From: Candidatus Pantoea edessiphila | GTDB lineage: Bacteria > Pseudomonadota > Gammaproteobacteria > Enterobacterales > Enterobacteriaceae | Direction: 5' to 3' | Length of the DNA: 64,000 nucleotides | Assembly (NCBI RefSeq): GCF_002933345.1 | Contig: NZ_PDKR01000004.1 | Span: 20,113 to 84,112, forward strand | In this document: one piece after another, positions 1-10,575 of the stretch | Layout of the letters: every line of letters starts with the position of its first letter | How positions within the stretch are numbered: the stretch's first letter is position 1 | The notes under the pieces: generated by a model | What the model was told of the DNA's origin: nothing | Databases searched by the model: none | What the model saw: the letters and a program-made list of their open reading frames with translations, nothing else | Translations under genes and position numbers: made by a program

Positions 1-282
1 GGTTCTGGTTCTTCTGTAAAAGAAATAAAGGAATCTATTGAATATGGTGTAATTAAAATGAATATAGATACAGATTCTCAATGGGCGATATGGAATGGTG
101 TTCTTCAATATTATAAAAAGAACAGCGATTATCTGCAAACTCAATTAGGCAATCCTGAAGGAAATGATAAACCTAATAAAAGGTATTATGATCCAAGAAT
201 ATGGTTACGTTGTGCTCAATTATCTTTACAATCATGCTTAGAGAATTACTTTAAGATACTTAATGCTATTAATATATTATAA
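1..282 (+). CDS. fbaA: Class II fructose-1,6-bisphosphate aldolase, C-terminal part (5' end outside window)
   Basis: The reading frame is open from base 1 and ends at a TAA at 280-282, giving the last 93 residues. They match the C-terminus of the zinc-dependent class II aldolase of enterics, including GSGSS near the phosphate-binding loop, KMNIDTDSQWA (with the NIDTD substrate-binding loop), QLGNPEG and KRYYDPRIWLR. The enzyme cleaves fructose-1,6-bisphosphate in glycolysis. In E. coli mscS follows fbaA, as here. The ATG at 58 is internal (Met of KMN), not the start. Confidence 0.96.
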   Translation, partial: GSGSSVKEIKESIEYGVIKMNIDTDSQWAIWNGVLQYYKKNSDYLQTQLGNPEGNDKPNKRYYDPRIWLRCAQLSLQSCLENYFKILNAINIL

Positions 283-371
283 TTAATATTTGAAAAAAGT
301 AATATATAATTCTTAATCTTTAATTAAATATTAATTTTTTATTCTATTTAAATAACAAACCTATTCAAGAG

Positions 372-1202
372 ATGACTAGTTCATATTTACTTAAGAAAAT
401 ACTTGATATAAGTAGTTGGATTTCAAATAATCAATCAATTGTCTTTAATCATTTGTTCAATATAATTGAAGCCATTATAATAATCATAATTGGAGTAATT
501 GTTTCTCGTATATTGTCAAACGGAATTAGACATATATTATTGATACGTAATATCGATGTTACTATCGCAGATTTTCTTACTGGCCTAATAAAATATAGTG
601 TTATTGCTTGTGTTATTAGTGCAGCATTAGGTCGGGTTGGTATACAATCTACGTCAATAATAACTGTACTAGGTGCAGCTAGTTTAGCTATAGGACTAGC
701 TTTACAGGGTTCATTATCTAATTTAGCGGCTGGAGTTTTATTAATAACATTTTATCCCTTCCGTTCAGGCGAATTTGTTGATATAGGAGGGGTAACTGGT
801 ACTATCGTAAATATTCAGATTTTTTCTACTACATTAAAAAGTTCAGATGGTAAAATTATTATTTTACCTAATAGTAAGATTATTAGCAGTGTTATTATTA
901 ATTTTTCAAGAGAAAAAATTAGATGCAATGAATTTATCATAAATGTATCATACGAGGCAAATATAGATGAGGTTATTCAACTGTTAAAGAAAGTAGTAGA
1001 AGATGATAAACGTGTGCTAAAAGATAAAGAAATCCAAGTTGGCTTAAATGAAATAAATTCTTCTTCAAGTGTTTTTATTGTTAGATGCTGGTGCAATATT
1101 AATGACTTACAAAATGTTTATTGGGATTTGTTAAAAAATTTTAAAATTGTATTAGATTCTAAAAATCTTAGTATTCCTTTTTCAAAAAATATTAAAAAAT
1201 AG
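372..1202 (+). CDS. mscS: Small-conductance mechanosensitive channel MscS
   Basis: 276 residues against 286 in E. coli. MscS forms a heptameric inner-membrane channel that releases solutes on hypo-osmotic shock. The Ala/Gly-rich pore helix is intact (AAGVLLI after LQGSLSNL), preceded by hydrophobic TM1 (IIEAIIIIIIGVIVSRI) and TM2. The cytoplasmic beta domain motifs GEFVDIGGVTGT and LPNSKIISSVIINFSRE follow. The C-terminal tail is about ten residues short. The start at 372 lies only a few bases after a weak GAG-type ribosome site. Keeping an osmotic safety valve suggests the cell meets osmotic changes, which is an inference. Confidence 0.95.
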   Translation: MTSSYLLKKILDISSWISNNQSIVFNHLFNIIEAIIIIIIGVIVSRILSNGIRHILLIRNIDVTIADFLTGLIKYSVIACVISAALGRVGIQSTSIITVLGAASLAIGLALQGSLSNLAAGVLLITFYPFRSGEFVDIGGVTGTIVNIQIFSTTLKSSDGKIIILPNSKIISSVIINFSREKIRCNEFIINVSYEANIDEVIQLLKKVVEDDKRVLKDKEIQVGLNEINSSSSVFIVRCWCNINDLQNVYWDLLKNFKIVLDSKNLSIPFSKNIKK

Positions 1203-1453
1203 TATCTTAATTTGGTATAATAAAATTATAATTATAGACGTTTATATAAAAAAATGATTTGCATCTAAATTTTTAATTGATTAATTTTAAATATATGACC
1301 AATGTATATTAAATATATTTAATTAAATTTAATGATTTTAAAATTAAAGTTATTAGTTCACACTATAGATTATTTATAATAATAGTGAGTTAATTAAATA
1401 ATTAATATTTATTATCAAATAAATTTTTATTATTTGGGTTTTTAAAATATATT

Positions 1454-2113
1454 ATGAAACAGAATAGCTTAAAAGAAGCAGTTAGTTGGGCTGCAATTAA
1501 TTTTATACAGCCCAATACTATCGTTGGAATAGGAACTGGGTCAACTATTGATTATTTCATAAATGCTTTGGTTTCTATTAAGCATCAAATTAAAGGCGTT
1601 GTTTCTAGTTCTGAAAAATCAACAAACAAACTAAAAAAACTTGGGATCAAAATTATAGATTTAAATGAGATTAATTTTTTACCAATTTATATTGATAGTG
1701 CAGATGAAATTGATTCTCAATTATGTATGATTAAAGGTGGTGGAGCAGCATTAACACATGAGAAAATTATAGCATCAGTAGCAGATAAATTTATTTGTAT
1801 TGTAGATGTTTCTAAAAAAGTAAATGTATTAGGAAGGTTCCCTTTGCCAATAGAAGTCATTCCTATGGCTCGTAATTTTATAATACGTGAATTAGAGAAA
1901 ATTGGTGGTATCCCAAAATATCGTCAAGATGTTACGACAGAAAATGGAAATATTATTTTAGATATACATAATTTACATATTTTAGATCCTATCTCGTTAG
2001 AAAAACACATTAATTCCATACCTGGTGTGGTCACTGTTGGACTTTTTGCATCTCGTAAGGCTGATATTGTATTAATAAGTACTTCCAAAGGTATCGAAAT
2101 TATTAAAGAATAG
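1454..2113 (+). CDS. rpiA: Ribose-5-phosphate isomerase A
   Basis: 219 residues, the same length as E. coli RpiA. It interconverts ribose-5-phosphate and ribulose-5-phosphate in the pentose phosphate pathway. Visible motifs are [13 protein letters not shown] (phosphate loop), the catalytic region [19 protein letters not shown] and the late [13 protein letters not shown]. In E. coli argP, argO and yggE lie between mscS and rpiA, and serA follows; all are gone here, leaving a 251-base AT-only gap upstream with nothing recognisable. Confidence 0.96.
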   Translation: MKQNSLKEAVSWAAINFIQPNTIVGIGTGSTIDYFINALVSIKHQIKGVVSSSEKSTNKLKKLGIKIIDLNEINFLPIYIDSADEIDSQLCMIKGGGAALTHEKIIASVADKFICIVDVSKKVNVLGRFPLPIEVIPMARNFIIRELEKIGGIPKYRQDVTTENGNIILDIHNLHILDPISLEKHINSIPGVVTVGLFASRKADIVLISTSKGIEIIKE

Positions 2114-2280
2114 TATGTATGCAACGAAAACCCTAAAACTTGATATATTTATGTATGTTCAAAGATTAATTTCACAATTACATATTAAAGTAATATTTTA
2201 TTGTTAATACTATATTAAAAAGATATTATCTAATTAATATAAAATTATAATTAACAAAACATCTTCTAAACTCTATTTTA

Positions 2281-2872
2281 TTACCACTTCCATATTTTTG
2301 AAGGAGTTATTATCACAGGTAATGGTATATCCCATTCTTCGATTGGTATCTCATTTATTAACTGAAAATCATATGCTAGTCCAATAGGTAACAAAGAAGT
2401 TTTTTTCCAATCTTTTAAGGTTCGATCATAAAATCCACCTCCTAAACCTAAACGTTGTCCCTTAAGATCAAAAGCTACCAATGGTACCAACATTATGTCT
2501 ATTTTATTACTTTCTATTGACTGATTGCGATATAATGAAGGTTCTAGAATATTAAATTTATTTAAAATTAAATTTGTTTTTTTTGTATATTTTACAAATA
2601 AGAGTTGTCTTGATAAAGAAGGATGTAATACTGGTAAAAAAACATTTTTTCTCTGTATCCAAAACTTACGGATCAATAAACTGGTATCTATTTCTCCATC
2701 TATAGATAAAAAAGATGCTATATTTCTTGCTGGTACTAAAGGATCATAATTAATTAAAGTTTTAGTTAATTTTTTTGCTGATTCTTTTTTTTTGTTTTTC
2801 TGTAATCGAACATCTTAAATAACGCATTTGTTTTCTAATATAATCACGTTTTAAAATTTTTTTTTTAAACAT
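2281..2872 (-). pseudogene. fau: 5-formyltetrahydrofolate cyclo-ligase with a poly-A frameshift
   Basis: Converts 5-formyl-THF to 5,10-methenyl-THF. An ATG at 2872-2870, preceded by AAGGA, opens a frame reading RDYIRKQMRYLRCSITEKQ, a typical Fau N-terminus. The frame is lost in a run of nine A (T9 at 2785-2793 on the plus strand). After the run the family sequence continues in another frame: FLSIDGEIDT, LPVLHPS, the nucleotide-binding GQRLGLGGGFYDRTL and the C-terminal EEWDIPLPVIITPSKIWKW. Removing one A (A8), or adding two, restores one frame of about 196 codons (E. coli 182 aa). Everything outside the run looks well conserved, so the gene is either freshly broken or rescued by slippage. The 6S RNA gene found next to it in E. 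coli is not seen. Confidence 0.88.
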
Positions 2873-3099
2873 ATTATTTCCTTTTTTTAAATATATCTAT
2901 AACTATGTAATTTCAAAGTATCATTCTAAATGAATAATTTTAATTTTTTTAAAAAAAAGCAAAAATCAAGCAATTCTTAATTTATATATTATATAATACA
3001 AAAAATAAAATATTATTGTATAATAATATTTTATTGTCTATTTATTTTTAATAAATTACACTTAATTAAACATGATTTTACTACAGAAAACTATATATT

Positions 3100-4413
3100 A
3101 TGATTCCAATAGATGTATTACGCAAGCGACGAAACATGCTTTTATCAAAAATGATTTCTAACAGTGCAATATTAATATTTTCAACTCCAGAAAACAAAAA
3201 AAGACAACACTATCATTTCTTTACTCAAAATAAAGATTTTTGGTATTTTACTGGCTTTAATGAACCGAACGCTTTGTTCTTGATGATAAAAATAAATGAT
3301 AATCATCATCAAAAAATATTATTTAATAGAAAAAAGGATTATGCTAATGAAATTTGGGATGGTCCTCGTTTAGGGCAAGATCTTGCTCTAATTAAAATAG
3401 ATGTTGATAAATCTTTTCCTTGGGAAAATATAAATGAAAATCTTTATAAATTATTAATTGGCTTAAAAACTATATATCATGCATGGGGAGAATACATAAA
3501 GACTGATCAATTAATTTTTAATACAATAAAATATCTCCGTAACGTAATTATTGATAATCCAATCATTCCTAATAACATTATTGATTGGCGTCCTTTAGTA
3601 CATAAAATGCGTTTATTTAAAGAACCACATGAAATCAAAACATTACGTATTGCAGGTAAAATTAGTGCATTAGCACATATTAGGGCCATGAAATCATGTC
3701 GTCCAGGTATGTTTGAATATCAACTTGAAGGTGAAATTCATCATGAATTTAATTGCCATGGTGCTAGATTTCCCTCCTACAATACTATTATAGGTTCTGG
3801 AAAAAATTCTTGTATTTTGCACTACACGGAAAATAATAATAAAATGCTTAACGGTGATTTAGTCTTAGTTGATGCTGGATGTAATTTTAACGGATATGCT
3901 AGTGATATTACTCGTACTTTTCCAATAAACGGAAAATTTAGTAAACAACAAAGAGAAATATATAATATTGTATTAAATTCATTAAAAATTGCTTTATCAA
4001 TGCTTAGACCAAATATAAATATTTGTGAAATAAAAACTAAGATAGCACATATTATGATTTATAATTTGATTAAATTGGGCTTATTACAAGGTAGTCTAGA
4101 TCAATTAATTGCAAAAGGTGCACATAAGCAGTTTTTTATGCATAATTTATGTCATTGGTTAGGACTAGATGTTCATGATGTTGGTTTATATGGTTGTTCT
4201 ATTGATAATACAATATTGAAACCAAATATGGTGTTGACTATAGAACCAGGAATATATATTGCAGAAAATGCTAATGTACCTTTTGAATATCGTGGTATTG
4301 GCATCCGAATAGAAGATAATGTTCTTATTACTGAAATTGGTAATGAAAATCTTACAGATAGTGTTGTAAAAGAAATTGAGGAAATTGAAAATTTAATGAC
4401 ATTAAAAGATTAA
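3100..4413 (+). CDS. pepP: Xaa-Pro aminopeptidase (aminopeptidase P)
   Basis: 437 residues (E. coli 441). Removes an N-terminal residue that precedes proline; a cytosolic dimanganese enzyme of the pita-bread fold. The creatinase-like N-domain (RQHYHFFTQNKDFWYFTGF) is followed by the catalytic domain. The five metal ligands are all visible: two Asp in LVDAGCNFNGYASDITRTFP, His in HWLGLDVHDVG, Glu in TIEPGIYI and Glu in GIRIEDNVLIT. Its E. coli operon partners ubiH, ubiI and the gcv genes are absent downstream. Confidence 0.96.
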   Translation: MIPIDVLRKRRNMLLSKMISNSAILIFSTPENKKRQHYHFFTQNKDFWYFTGFNEPNALFLMIKINDNHHQKILFNRKKDYANEIWDGPRLGQDLALIKIDVDKSFPWENINENLYKLLIGLKTIYHAWGEYIKTDQLIFNTIKYLRNVIIDNPIIPNNIIDWRPLVHKMRLFKEPHEIKTLRIAGKISALAHIRAMKSCRPGMFEYQLEGEIHHEFNCHGARFPSYNTIIGSGKNSCILHYTENNNKMLNGDLVLVDAGCNFNGYASDITRTFPINGKFSKQQREIYNIVLNSLKIALSMLRPNINICEIKTKIAHIMIYNLIKLGLLQGSLDQLIAKGAHKQFFMHNLCHWLGLDVHDVGLYGCSIDNTILKPNMVLTIEPGIYIAENANVPFEYRGIGIRIEDNVLITEIGNENLTDSVVKEIEEIENLMTLKD

Positions 4414-4552
4414 GAATTTTTTCATTTCTAGGTTTTTTATTTTATCAAGTAAATAAAATTTTAGATTAATAGTTTTGCTTTTATATAAAGTACAGTCTTT
4501 TATAAAACATTCCTTACAATATTTAATAAAAATTAACTAAAAATTATTTCAT

Positions 4553-5524
4553 TCAATAGGGTAATTGCTTTATTTTAAAATATCCATTTTCATCTTTTTG
4601 AACTCTTATTACACTATTTAGTTTAATATCTTTCTTCATTACTACTTGTATCCAACATAAACCACTATTTAATTTTACTGAAGCTAATACTCTACCTGTA
4701 CATTGCCATCTATTATTTACCATTATTTCCAATGATTCATTCGCCAATGGTAAATTATCTGTCTTCCCCTCTAACCAATACATCATGTGTTTATTAGTTT
4801 TAAGGTAATGAGTTCGTGCTATAGTTTCTTGTCCTATATAACAACCTTTTTCGAAATTAATAGCATTTAGTATTTGTAAATTAACTGACTGTGGTATAAA
4901 TCTTCCAATATTTTGTGGATCAATTACGGGAATACCGCTTTCAATATCTAAAGCTAGCCATTGTTTACTATCACTGAATTGTACTTTATTATTCATTAAT
5001 TTCTCTTTTATAAAATTGCCTTTTTTATAAGTTGTTAATATTATAAAACGTTCAATTGGATTTTTAATCCATAAAATAGTAGTTTCATCATTTTGTACTA
5101 AAGGTAATTGAAGATCAGGAATCATTTTAAAGATTTTATGTAATATATTTTTTGCCTGAAATCCAGCTAAGCCTAACAATAACAATTTACTATCTGAGAA
5201 TTTTACCTTTGAAAATATTGCATATTTTTTAATTTCTGCTAATTGAATTTCAAGTATTTTTCTACGTATAATGTAGTTAATATTATTATTATTATAAAAA
5301 AGACGTAAATTGCTTAATATCTTACCATAAGAATTACAATGTGCTGCTATATAGTGTTGAGCTGGATTAATTTTTGCAACGTCTAAAGTTAATTGACTTT
5401 GTAAATATTTTATCGAGTCAGGACCAGATACTGAAACTAAAGCCCAATCATCTAGATACATTAAAGTTAATGGTAAGTACATCGATTCTATAGGTTGTTT
5501 TATTGGTAAATTGTATGTTAACAT
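4553..5524 (-). CDS. ygfZ: Folate-binding iron-sulfur cluster/tRNA modification factor YgfZ
   Basis: 323 residues (E. coli 326). YgfZ is a GcvT-like, folate-dependent protein needed for full activity of some Fe-S enzymes, including the tRNA methylthiolase MiaB. The family signature K-G-C-Y-x-G-Q-E is present as FEKGCYIGQETIARTHY, with its essential Cys. N-terminal motifs VSGPDSIKYLQSQLT and HCNSYGKI also fit. It converges on pepP across a 139-base gap. The start is an ATG at 5524-5522. In E. coli sdhE lies divergently upstream; it is not here. Confidence 0.94.
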   Translation of the reverse strand: MLTYNLPIKQPIESMYLPLTLMYLDDWALVSVSGPDSIKYLQSQLTLDVAKINPAQHYIAAHCNSYGKILSNLRLFYNNNNINYIIRRKILEIQLAEIKKYAIFSKVKFSDSKLLLLGLAGFQAKNILHKIFKMIPDLQLPLVQNDETTILWIKNPIERFIILTTYKKGNFIKEKLMNNKVQFSDSKQWLALDIESGIPVIDPQNIGRFIPQSVNLQILNAINFEKGCYIGQETIARTHYLKTNKHMMYWLEGKTDNLPLANESLEIMVNNRWQCTGRVLASVKLNSGLCWIQVVMKKDIKLNSVIRVQKDENGYFKIKQLPY

Positions 5525-5936
5525 GAGTATTCTCTTAAGAATAATATTAAAAAAATTTAAATTATTTTATTGAGTTAATTTTTTTAATTTTAATTATAGT
5601 TATAAATGTCTAGTTTATACTGTAAATAGAAAAATTATAACTTATAATTCATATATTATCTGATTAAACAGATAATAATTATTAAATTAGTTGTTAATTT
5701 TAATTTTGTATCAACATAAATAATAAATATTACATCAATGATAATTAATAAATTTTGTGTTTATTTTTTATTAAGTAGTTTTAAGAAATCATATTTAAAT
5801 TAAGTAGTTATTTAAGTAAAATAAATAATTAACTAAAAAGAAAATAACCTTTTAGATTTTTATAGAAAATATTGTTTAAGCAATATAATCCTATACAGTT
5901 TTAAATTATATTAAAATGAATATCAGTGATTAATCA
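5525..5936. other. Gene-free gap between ygfZ and recJ
   Basis: 412 bases of nearly pure A/T separate divergent ygfZ and recJ. In E. coli xerD and dsbC precede recJ. I looked for their C-terminal sequences in the plus frames and found nothing convincing. It must contain promoters for both flanking genes, but no clear -35/-10 pair stands out against the background. Confidence 0.6.
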
Positions 5937-7679
5937 GTGCTAAATTATAAAATTGAATTACGTCATCGTAAAATAGTTGTTAAAGATAATTTGCCAATAG
6001 ATCTACCTCCTCTAATAAAACGTCTTTATCTAAATCGTGGTCTCTGTGATGCAGAAAAATTAGAACGTAGTGCAAACAAATTATTATCATTTAAGACATT
6101 ACATAATATTGATAAAGCAGTAACAATAATATATAACATGTTGATAAATAAACGTAAAATTATAGTAGTAGGAGATTTTGACGCTGATGGTGCAACTAGT
6201 ACTGCATTAACAGTATTAGCCTTAAAAAGTATGGGCGGTAAGAATATACAATACTTGATACCCAACCGATTTGAAGATGGATACGGTTTAAGCACGAAGA
6301 TAGTAAAACATTTACATATGATAGGTGCTGAAATGATTCTTACTGTAGACAATGGCATTTCATCTCATGAAGGTATCAGCTGTGCTAAAAAATATGGTAT
6401 TCCAGTAATAATTACAGATCACCATCTTCCTAGTAATGATCTACCAGAGGCTGAAGCTATTATTAATCCTAATATTTCTAATATGTCTTTTGCTTTATCT
6501 TCTTTGGCAGGTGTAGGTGTTGCTTTTTATTTAATGGTTGCTTTAAGAACATATTTGCGTGAAAAAGGATGGTTTAACAAAATATGTATTGAACCAAATT
6601 TAGCAAATCTATTAGATCTTGTTGCTTTAGGTACCATTGTTGATGTTGTACCTCTTGACATAAATAATCGAATTTTGGTATGGCAAGGATTAAATAGAAT
6701 TCGTGCCGGTATATGTAGACCTGGTATTATAGCTTTGTTAGAAATCGCTAATCGTCAATTAAAAGATTTATCAACAGATGATCTCAGTTATGTATTAGGA
6801 CCTCGTCTTAATGCAGCAGGAAGATTAAATGATATGTCAAAAGGAGTTGCATTATTATTAACCCATGATTTGAACCATGCACGTATTTTAGCTAATGAAT
6901 TAGATAGATTGAATCAATCTCGAAAAAAAATTGAACAAGTTATGCACAATGAAGCATTGAAATTATGTAATATATTACAGCAAAAAGAAAATAACTTACC
7001 TTTAGGTATAACCGTTTATCATCCTGAATGGCATCAAGGAGTAATTGGTATTGTAGCTTCACGTTTAAAAGAACGTTTTCATCGACCTGTAATCGCATTT
7101 GCACCCACAGGTATAGGAGATGGTATTTTAAAAGGTTCTGGTCGTTCTATTGAAAATTTACATTTAAGAAATATTCTTGAACATTTAAATACAGTTAAGC
7201 CAAACTTAATTATAAAATTTGGTGGCCATGCTATGGCGGCTGGTTTATCTATTAAAGAAATACATTATAAAGAATTTAGTCAATATTTTTCTAATTTAGT
7301 TAAAGAATTATTTAAAAATGATATAATTTCAGATATTATATGGTCGGATGGATCGTTACAACCATCAGAGTTTTCTATTCAAACTGCAGATCTATTACGT
7401 GAGGCCGGACCTTGGGGAGTATCATTTCCTCAACCTACCTTTGATGGAGAGTTCGAATTAGTTAAACAACGTCTAATTAATAAAAGACATTTGCATGTTT
7501 TAGTTAAAGTTTTTGACAATGGTCCATTAGTTGATGGAGTTTTATTTAATGTAGATACCAATCATTGGCCAAATACTAAAATTAGTAAAGTTGGATTATT
7601 ATATCGTCTTGATGTTAAAATATATCGTGGCAAACGTTTCGTTCAGTTAATAATAGAATATTTGTGGCCCTTAGATTAA
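5937..7679 (+). CDS. recJ: Single-stranded-DNA exonuclease RecJ
   Basis: 580 residues (E. coli 577). 5'-3' ssDNA exonuclease of the DHH family acting in recombination, base excision and mismatch repair. The DHH motifs are intact: VVGDFDADGATST, LTVDNGIS, ITDHHLP, and the later RLNAAGRLND. The DHHA1 motif KFGGHAMAAGLS follows. The start is a GTG at 5937; an in-frame TAA lies just before it at 5931-5933, so no earlier start is possible, and the ribosome site is weak. With mutS and mutH also in the window, one of the exonucleases used in mismatch excision is present. Confidence 0.96.
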   Translation: MLNYKIELRHRKIVVKDNLPIDLPPLIKRLYLNRGLCDAEKLERSANKLLSFKTLHNIDKAVTIIYNMLINKRKIIVVGDFDADGATSTALTVLALKSMGGKNIQYLIPNRFEDGYGLSTKIVKHLHMIGAEMILTVDNGISSHEGISCAKKYGIPVIITDHHLPSNDLPEAEAIINPNISNMSFALSSLAGVGVAFYLMVALRTYLREKGWFNKICIEPNLANLLDLVALGTIVDVVPLDINNRILVWQGLNRIRAGICRPGIIALLEIANRQLKDLSTDDLSYVLGPRLNAAGRLNDMSKGVALLLTHDLNHARILANELDRLNQSRKKIEQVMHNEALKLCNILQQKENNLPLGITVYHPEWHQGVIGIVASRLKERFHRPVIAFAPTGIGDGILKGSGRSIENLHLRNILEHLNTVKPNLIIKFGGHAMAAGLSIKEIHYKEFSQYFSNLVKELFKNDIISDIIWSDGSLQPSEFSIQTADLLREAGPWGVSFPQPTFDGEFELVKQRLINKRHLHVLVKVFDNGPLVDGVLFNVDTNHWPNTKISKVGLLYRLDVKIYRGKRFVQLIIEYLWPLD

Positions 7680-7791
7680 AACTAATTTATTAAGGATAAT
7701 AATTCCAAATTAAATAAAATACTTAAAGTAGCTTTATTTATAATTATGCCACTAAATATTTGTATCTAATTTCATATGGAGAGGACAAATT

Positions 7792-8890
7792 ATGATAGAA
7801 ATAAATTTCATCAATAATCTTATTAATAATCTTAATCAACGCAATAGTAATCTTAGGAGGAGTTTTTGATTATATAAATAAAAAAGATCGTTTTAAAGAA
7901 ATAAGTGTTGAATTGGAGCAGTTAAATATATGGCATAATCACGAACATGCTAAATCTTTAGTGAAAGAACAATCTTGCCTAAAAATGATTATTGAAGATC
8001 TTGACAAGATATTATTTAAATTAAAAGATATTGAAGGTTTATTCGAACTAGCGAAAAGCATAGAAGATGATTGTGTAAATAATGATATTATAAAAGAACT
8101 TAACATAATAAAAGATGGTATAAAAAAATTAGAATTTAATCTTATGTTTTCTGGTGAAAATGACCAATCTGATTGTTATATTGATTTCCAAGCTGGTTCA
8201 GGTGGAATTGAATCCCAAGATTGGACCAATATGCTAATGCGTATGTACTTAAGGTGGCTAGAAAACAAAGGTTTTAATACTAAAATAATTGAAGAATCGC
8301 CGGGGGAAATTAATGGAATTAAATCTTCCACGGTTCACGTATCTGGAAATTATGCTTTTGGATGGTTACGCACAGAATCTGGCATTCACAGACTGGTACG
8401 CAAAAGTCCTTTTGATTCTAGTCATCGTAGGCATACTTCTTTTGGTTCAGTTTTTATATATCCTGAAATAAATAATTATATTAATATTAATATTAGCTTG
8501 TCAGATTTACGTATTGATGTTTATCGAGCATCAGGAGCTGGTGGTCAACATGTTAATCGTACAGAATCAGCTGTACGTATTACTCATATTCCTACTGGTA
8601 TTGTAACTCAATGTCAAAACAATAGATCTCAACATAGAAATAAAGAGCAAGCAATCAAGCAAATGAAATTAAAGTTATATCAAATTGAAATAAAAAAGAA
8701 AAATACTGAAAAGAAATTTTTAGAAAGTAATAAATCCTGTATAAGTTGGGGAAATCAAATTCGTTCATATATACTTGATCATTCTCTTATTAAAGATTTA
8801 AGAACTGGTTTAGAAATACGTAATACCCAAGAGGTATTAGGCGGAAATTTAGATCCATTTGTTAAAAAGAGTTTAAAATTAGGTTTGTAA
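7792..8890 (+). CDS. prfB: Peptide chain release factor 2, made by programmed +1 frameshift
   Basis: Recognises UGA and UAA and triggers peptide release. An ATG at 7792 after GGAGAGGA starts a 25-codon frame ending at TGA 7867-7869; shifting +1 at TTT and continuing from 7868 gives 340 more codons, for 365 residues in all, exactly the E. coli length. The first +1-frame residues (DYINKKDRF) match the family. The RF2 tripeptide SPF is in [12 protein letters not shown] and the catalytic GGQ in [16 protein letters not shown], with Ala where E. coli K-12 has Thr246. lysS follows after four bases, as in E. coli. Confidence 0.97.
7855..7869 (+). promoter_or_regulatory. prfB: prfB programmed frameshift site (internal SD, slippery UUU, in-frame UGA)
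   Basis: The sequence AGG AGG AGT TTT TGA has the same layout as the E. coli autoregulatory site: an internal Shine-Dalgarno hexamer, three bases, a slippery codon, then UGA. Here the slippery codon is UUU rather than CUU, and a +1 slip re-pairs perfectly because the stop starts with U. When RF2 is scarce the ribosome pauses at UGA and shifts, so the loop should still sense RF2 level. Confidence 0.95.
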
Positions 8891-8894
8891 CAAT

Positions 8895-10418
8895 ATGATT
8901 GGAAAAGAATATAATATTTCTACAATTGATAAGAATAATGCATTAAATAATGAACTAAAATCACGTAGAGAAAAATTACGAATATTACGTTCTAATGGCT
9001 TAGCATATCCTAATAATTTTCGGCGAACATGTACTTCTGATTATTTGAATATGGAATATGGCAAATACAATAATAAAGAACTTAAAAATTTAAATATTGA
9101 AGTAAGTGTTGCTGGTCGTATGATGACTCGTCGTATTTTTGGCAAAGCTTCTTTTGTTATTTTACAAGATTGTGGCGGTCGTATTCAGCTATATGTAACT
9201 TATCAAAATATATCAGAAAATATTTATAATAATCATTTTAAAAAATGGGATATTGGTGACATCATTGGCGCTTGTGGTAAGTTATTCAAAACTAAAACAG
9301 GAGAATTATCTATTAATTGTTTTAGCATTTGTTTATTAACTAAATCATTACGTCCTTTACCAGATAAATTTCATGGCCTTAATAATCAAGAAATACGTTA
9401 TAGACAACGTTATTTAGATCTTATTATGAATGAAAAATCTTTTAATATCTTTAAAGTACGTGCTCAGATTATCAATATAATTCGCAATTTCATGATTAAA
9501 TCTCAATTCATAGAAGTAGAAACTCCTATGATGCACATGATACCAGGAGGTGCAATAGCTCGTCCATTCATTACACATCATAATAAATTAGACATTGATA
9601 TGTACTTAAGAATTGCACCAGAATTATATTTAAAACGTTTGGTGGTAGGAGGATTTGAACGTGTTTTTGAAATAAATAGAAATTTTCGTAACGAAGGAAT
9701 ATCAGCACGTCATAATCCTGAATTTACAATGATAGAACTTTATATGGCATATGCAGATTATAGAGATTTAATAAAATTAACCGAAGATCTATTTTGTCTG
9801 ATAGCTAAAAATATTCTAGGAAATACTATATTATCCTATGGTAGATTTAAATTCGATTTTAAAAATTCATTTGAAAAATTAAGCATGTATGATTCAATAA
9901 AAAAATATTGTCCAAAAATAAATATAAATAAACTACATCGGTATACTGATTCAGTGAAAATAGCTAACTCAATTGGTATCGAAGTTGAAAACACATGGGG
10001 TGTAGGTAGTATAGTTAATGAAATATTTGAAAAACATGTTGTACCAAATTTGATTCAACCCACATTTATTACTGAATATCCATCGGAAGTATCTCCGCTT
10101 GCACGTCGTAATGATGTTAATCCTGAAATAGCTGATAGATTTGAATTTTTTGTTGGTGGTTATGAAATTTGCAATGGATTTTCAGAGCTTAATGATTCAG
10201 AAGATCAAGAAGAAAGATTCAAAAAACAACTTAAAACTAAAGATAATATCGATTATGAAATAATGTCTTATGATGAAGATTATATCATTGCTTTGGAACA
10301 TGGCTTACCTCCTACTGCGGGGCTAGGGATGGGTATTGATAGGATTACAATGTTGTTTACTGATAGTCATAATATACGAGATGTTATATTATTTCCTACA
10401 CTTAAACCAAAAAAATAA
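8895..10418 (+). CDS. lysS: Lysyl-tRNA synthetase (class II)
   Basis: 507 residues (E. coli 505). Charges tRNA-Lys. An N-terminal OB fold ([18 protein letters not shown]) is followed by the class II catalytic core. Motif 1 is [20 protein letters not shown], motif 2 is [17 protein letters not shown] and motif 3 is [13 protein letters not shown]. It starts four bases after prfB and is probably co-transcribed with it. Confidence 0.97.
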   Translation: MIGKEYNISTIDKNNALNNELKSRREKLRILRSNGLAYPNNFRRTCTSDYLNMEYGKYNNKELKNLNIEVSVAGRMMTRRIFGKASFVILQDCGGRIQLYVTYQNISENIYNNHFKKWDIGDIIGACGKLFKTKTGELSINCFSICLLTKSLRPLPDKFHGLNNQEIRYRQRYLDLIMNEKSFNIFKVRAQIINIIRNFMIKSQFIEVETPMMHMIPGGAIARPFITHHNKLDIDMYLRIAPELYLKRLVVGGFERVFEINRNFRNEGISARHNPEFTMIELYMAYADYRDLIKLTEDLFCLIAKNILGNTILSYGRFKFDFKNSFEKLSMYDSIKKYCPKININKLHRYTDSVKIANSIGIEVENTWGVGSIVNEIFEKHVVPNLIQPTFITEYPSEVSPLARRNDVNPEIADRFEFFVGGYEICNGFSELNDSEDQEERFKKQLKTKDNIDYEIMSYDEDYIIALEHGLPPTAGLGMGIDRITMLFTDSHNIRDVILFPTLKPKK

Positions 10419-10575
10419 TTTATGCATTTTGTTTGAGATTACTAACTAAATAATATTAAATATATTTAATAAACGATGTTAATATTTAAATATATTTGAT
10501 ATCGATATAATGTTTTAGGAATGGCATTACTATTTATTTTAACTTTAATAAACCGCTTGCTATAGGAGATTAATT

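Noticed and set aside
2114..2280. Possible serA remnant after rpiA (a frame with NENPK...SKIN recalling HENRPG...NKIF)
   Set aside because: Only a few residues match and the alignment needs gaps; chance is likely in this composition.
2876..3099. 6S RNA gene (ssrS), which lies upstream of fau in E. coli
   Set aside because: The gap is nearly pure A/T with no G/C-bearing stem or 6S-like sequence on either strand.
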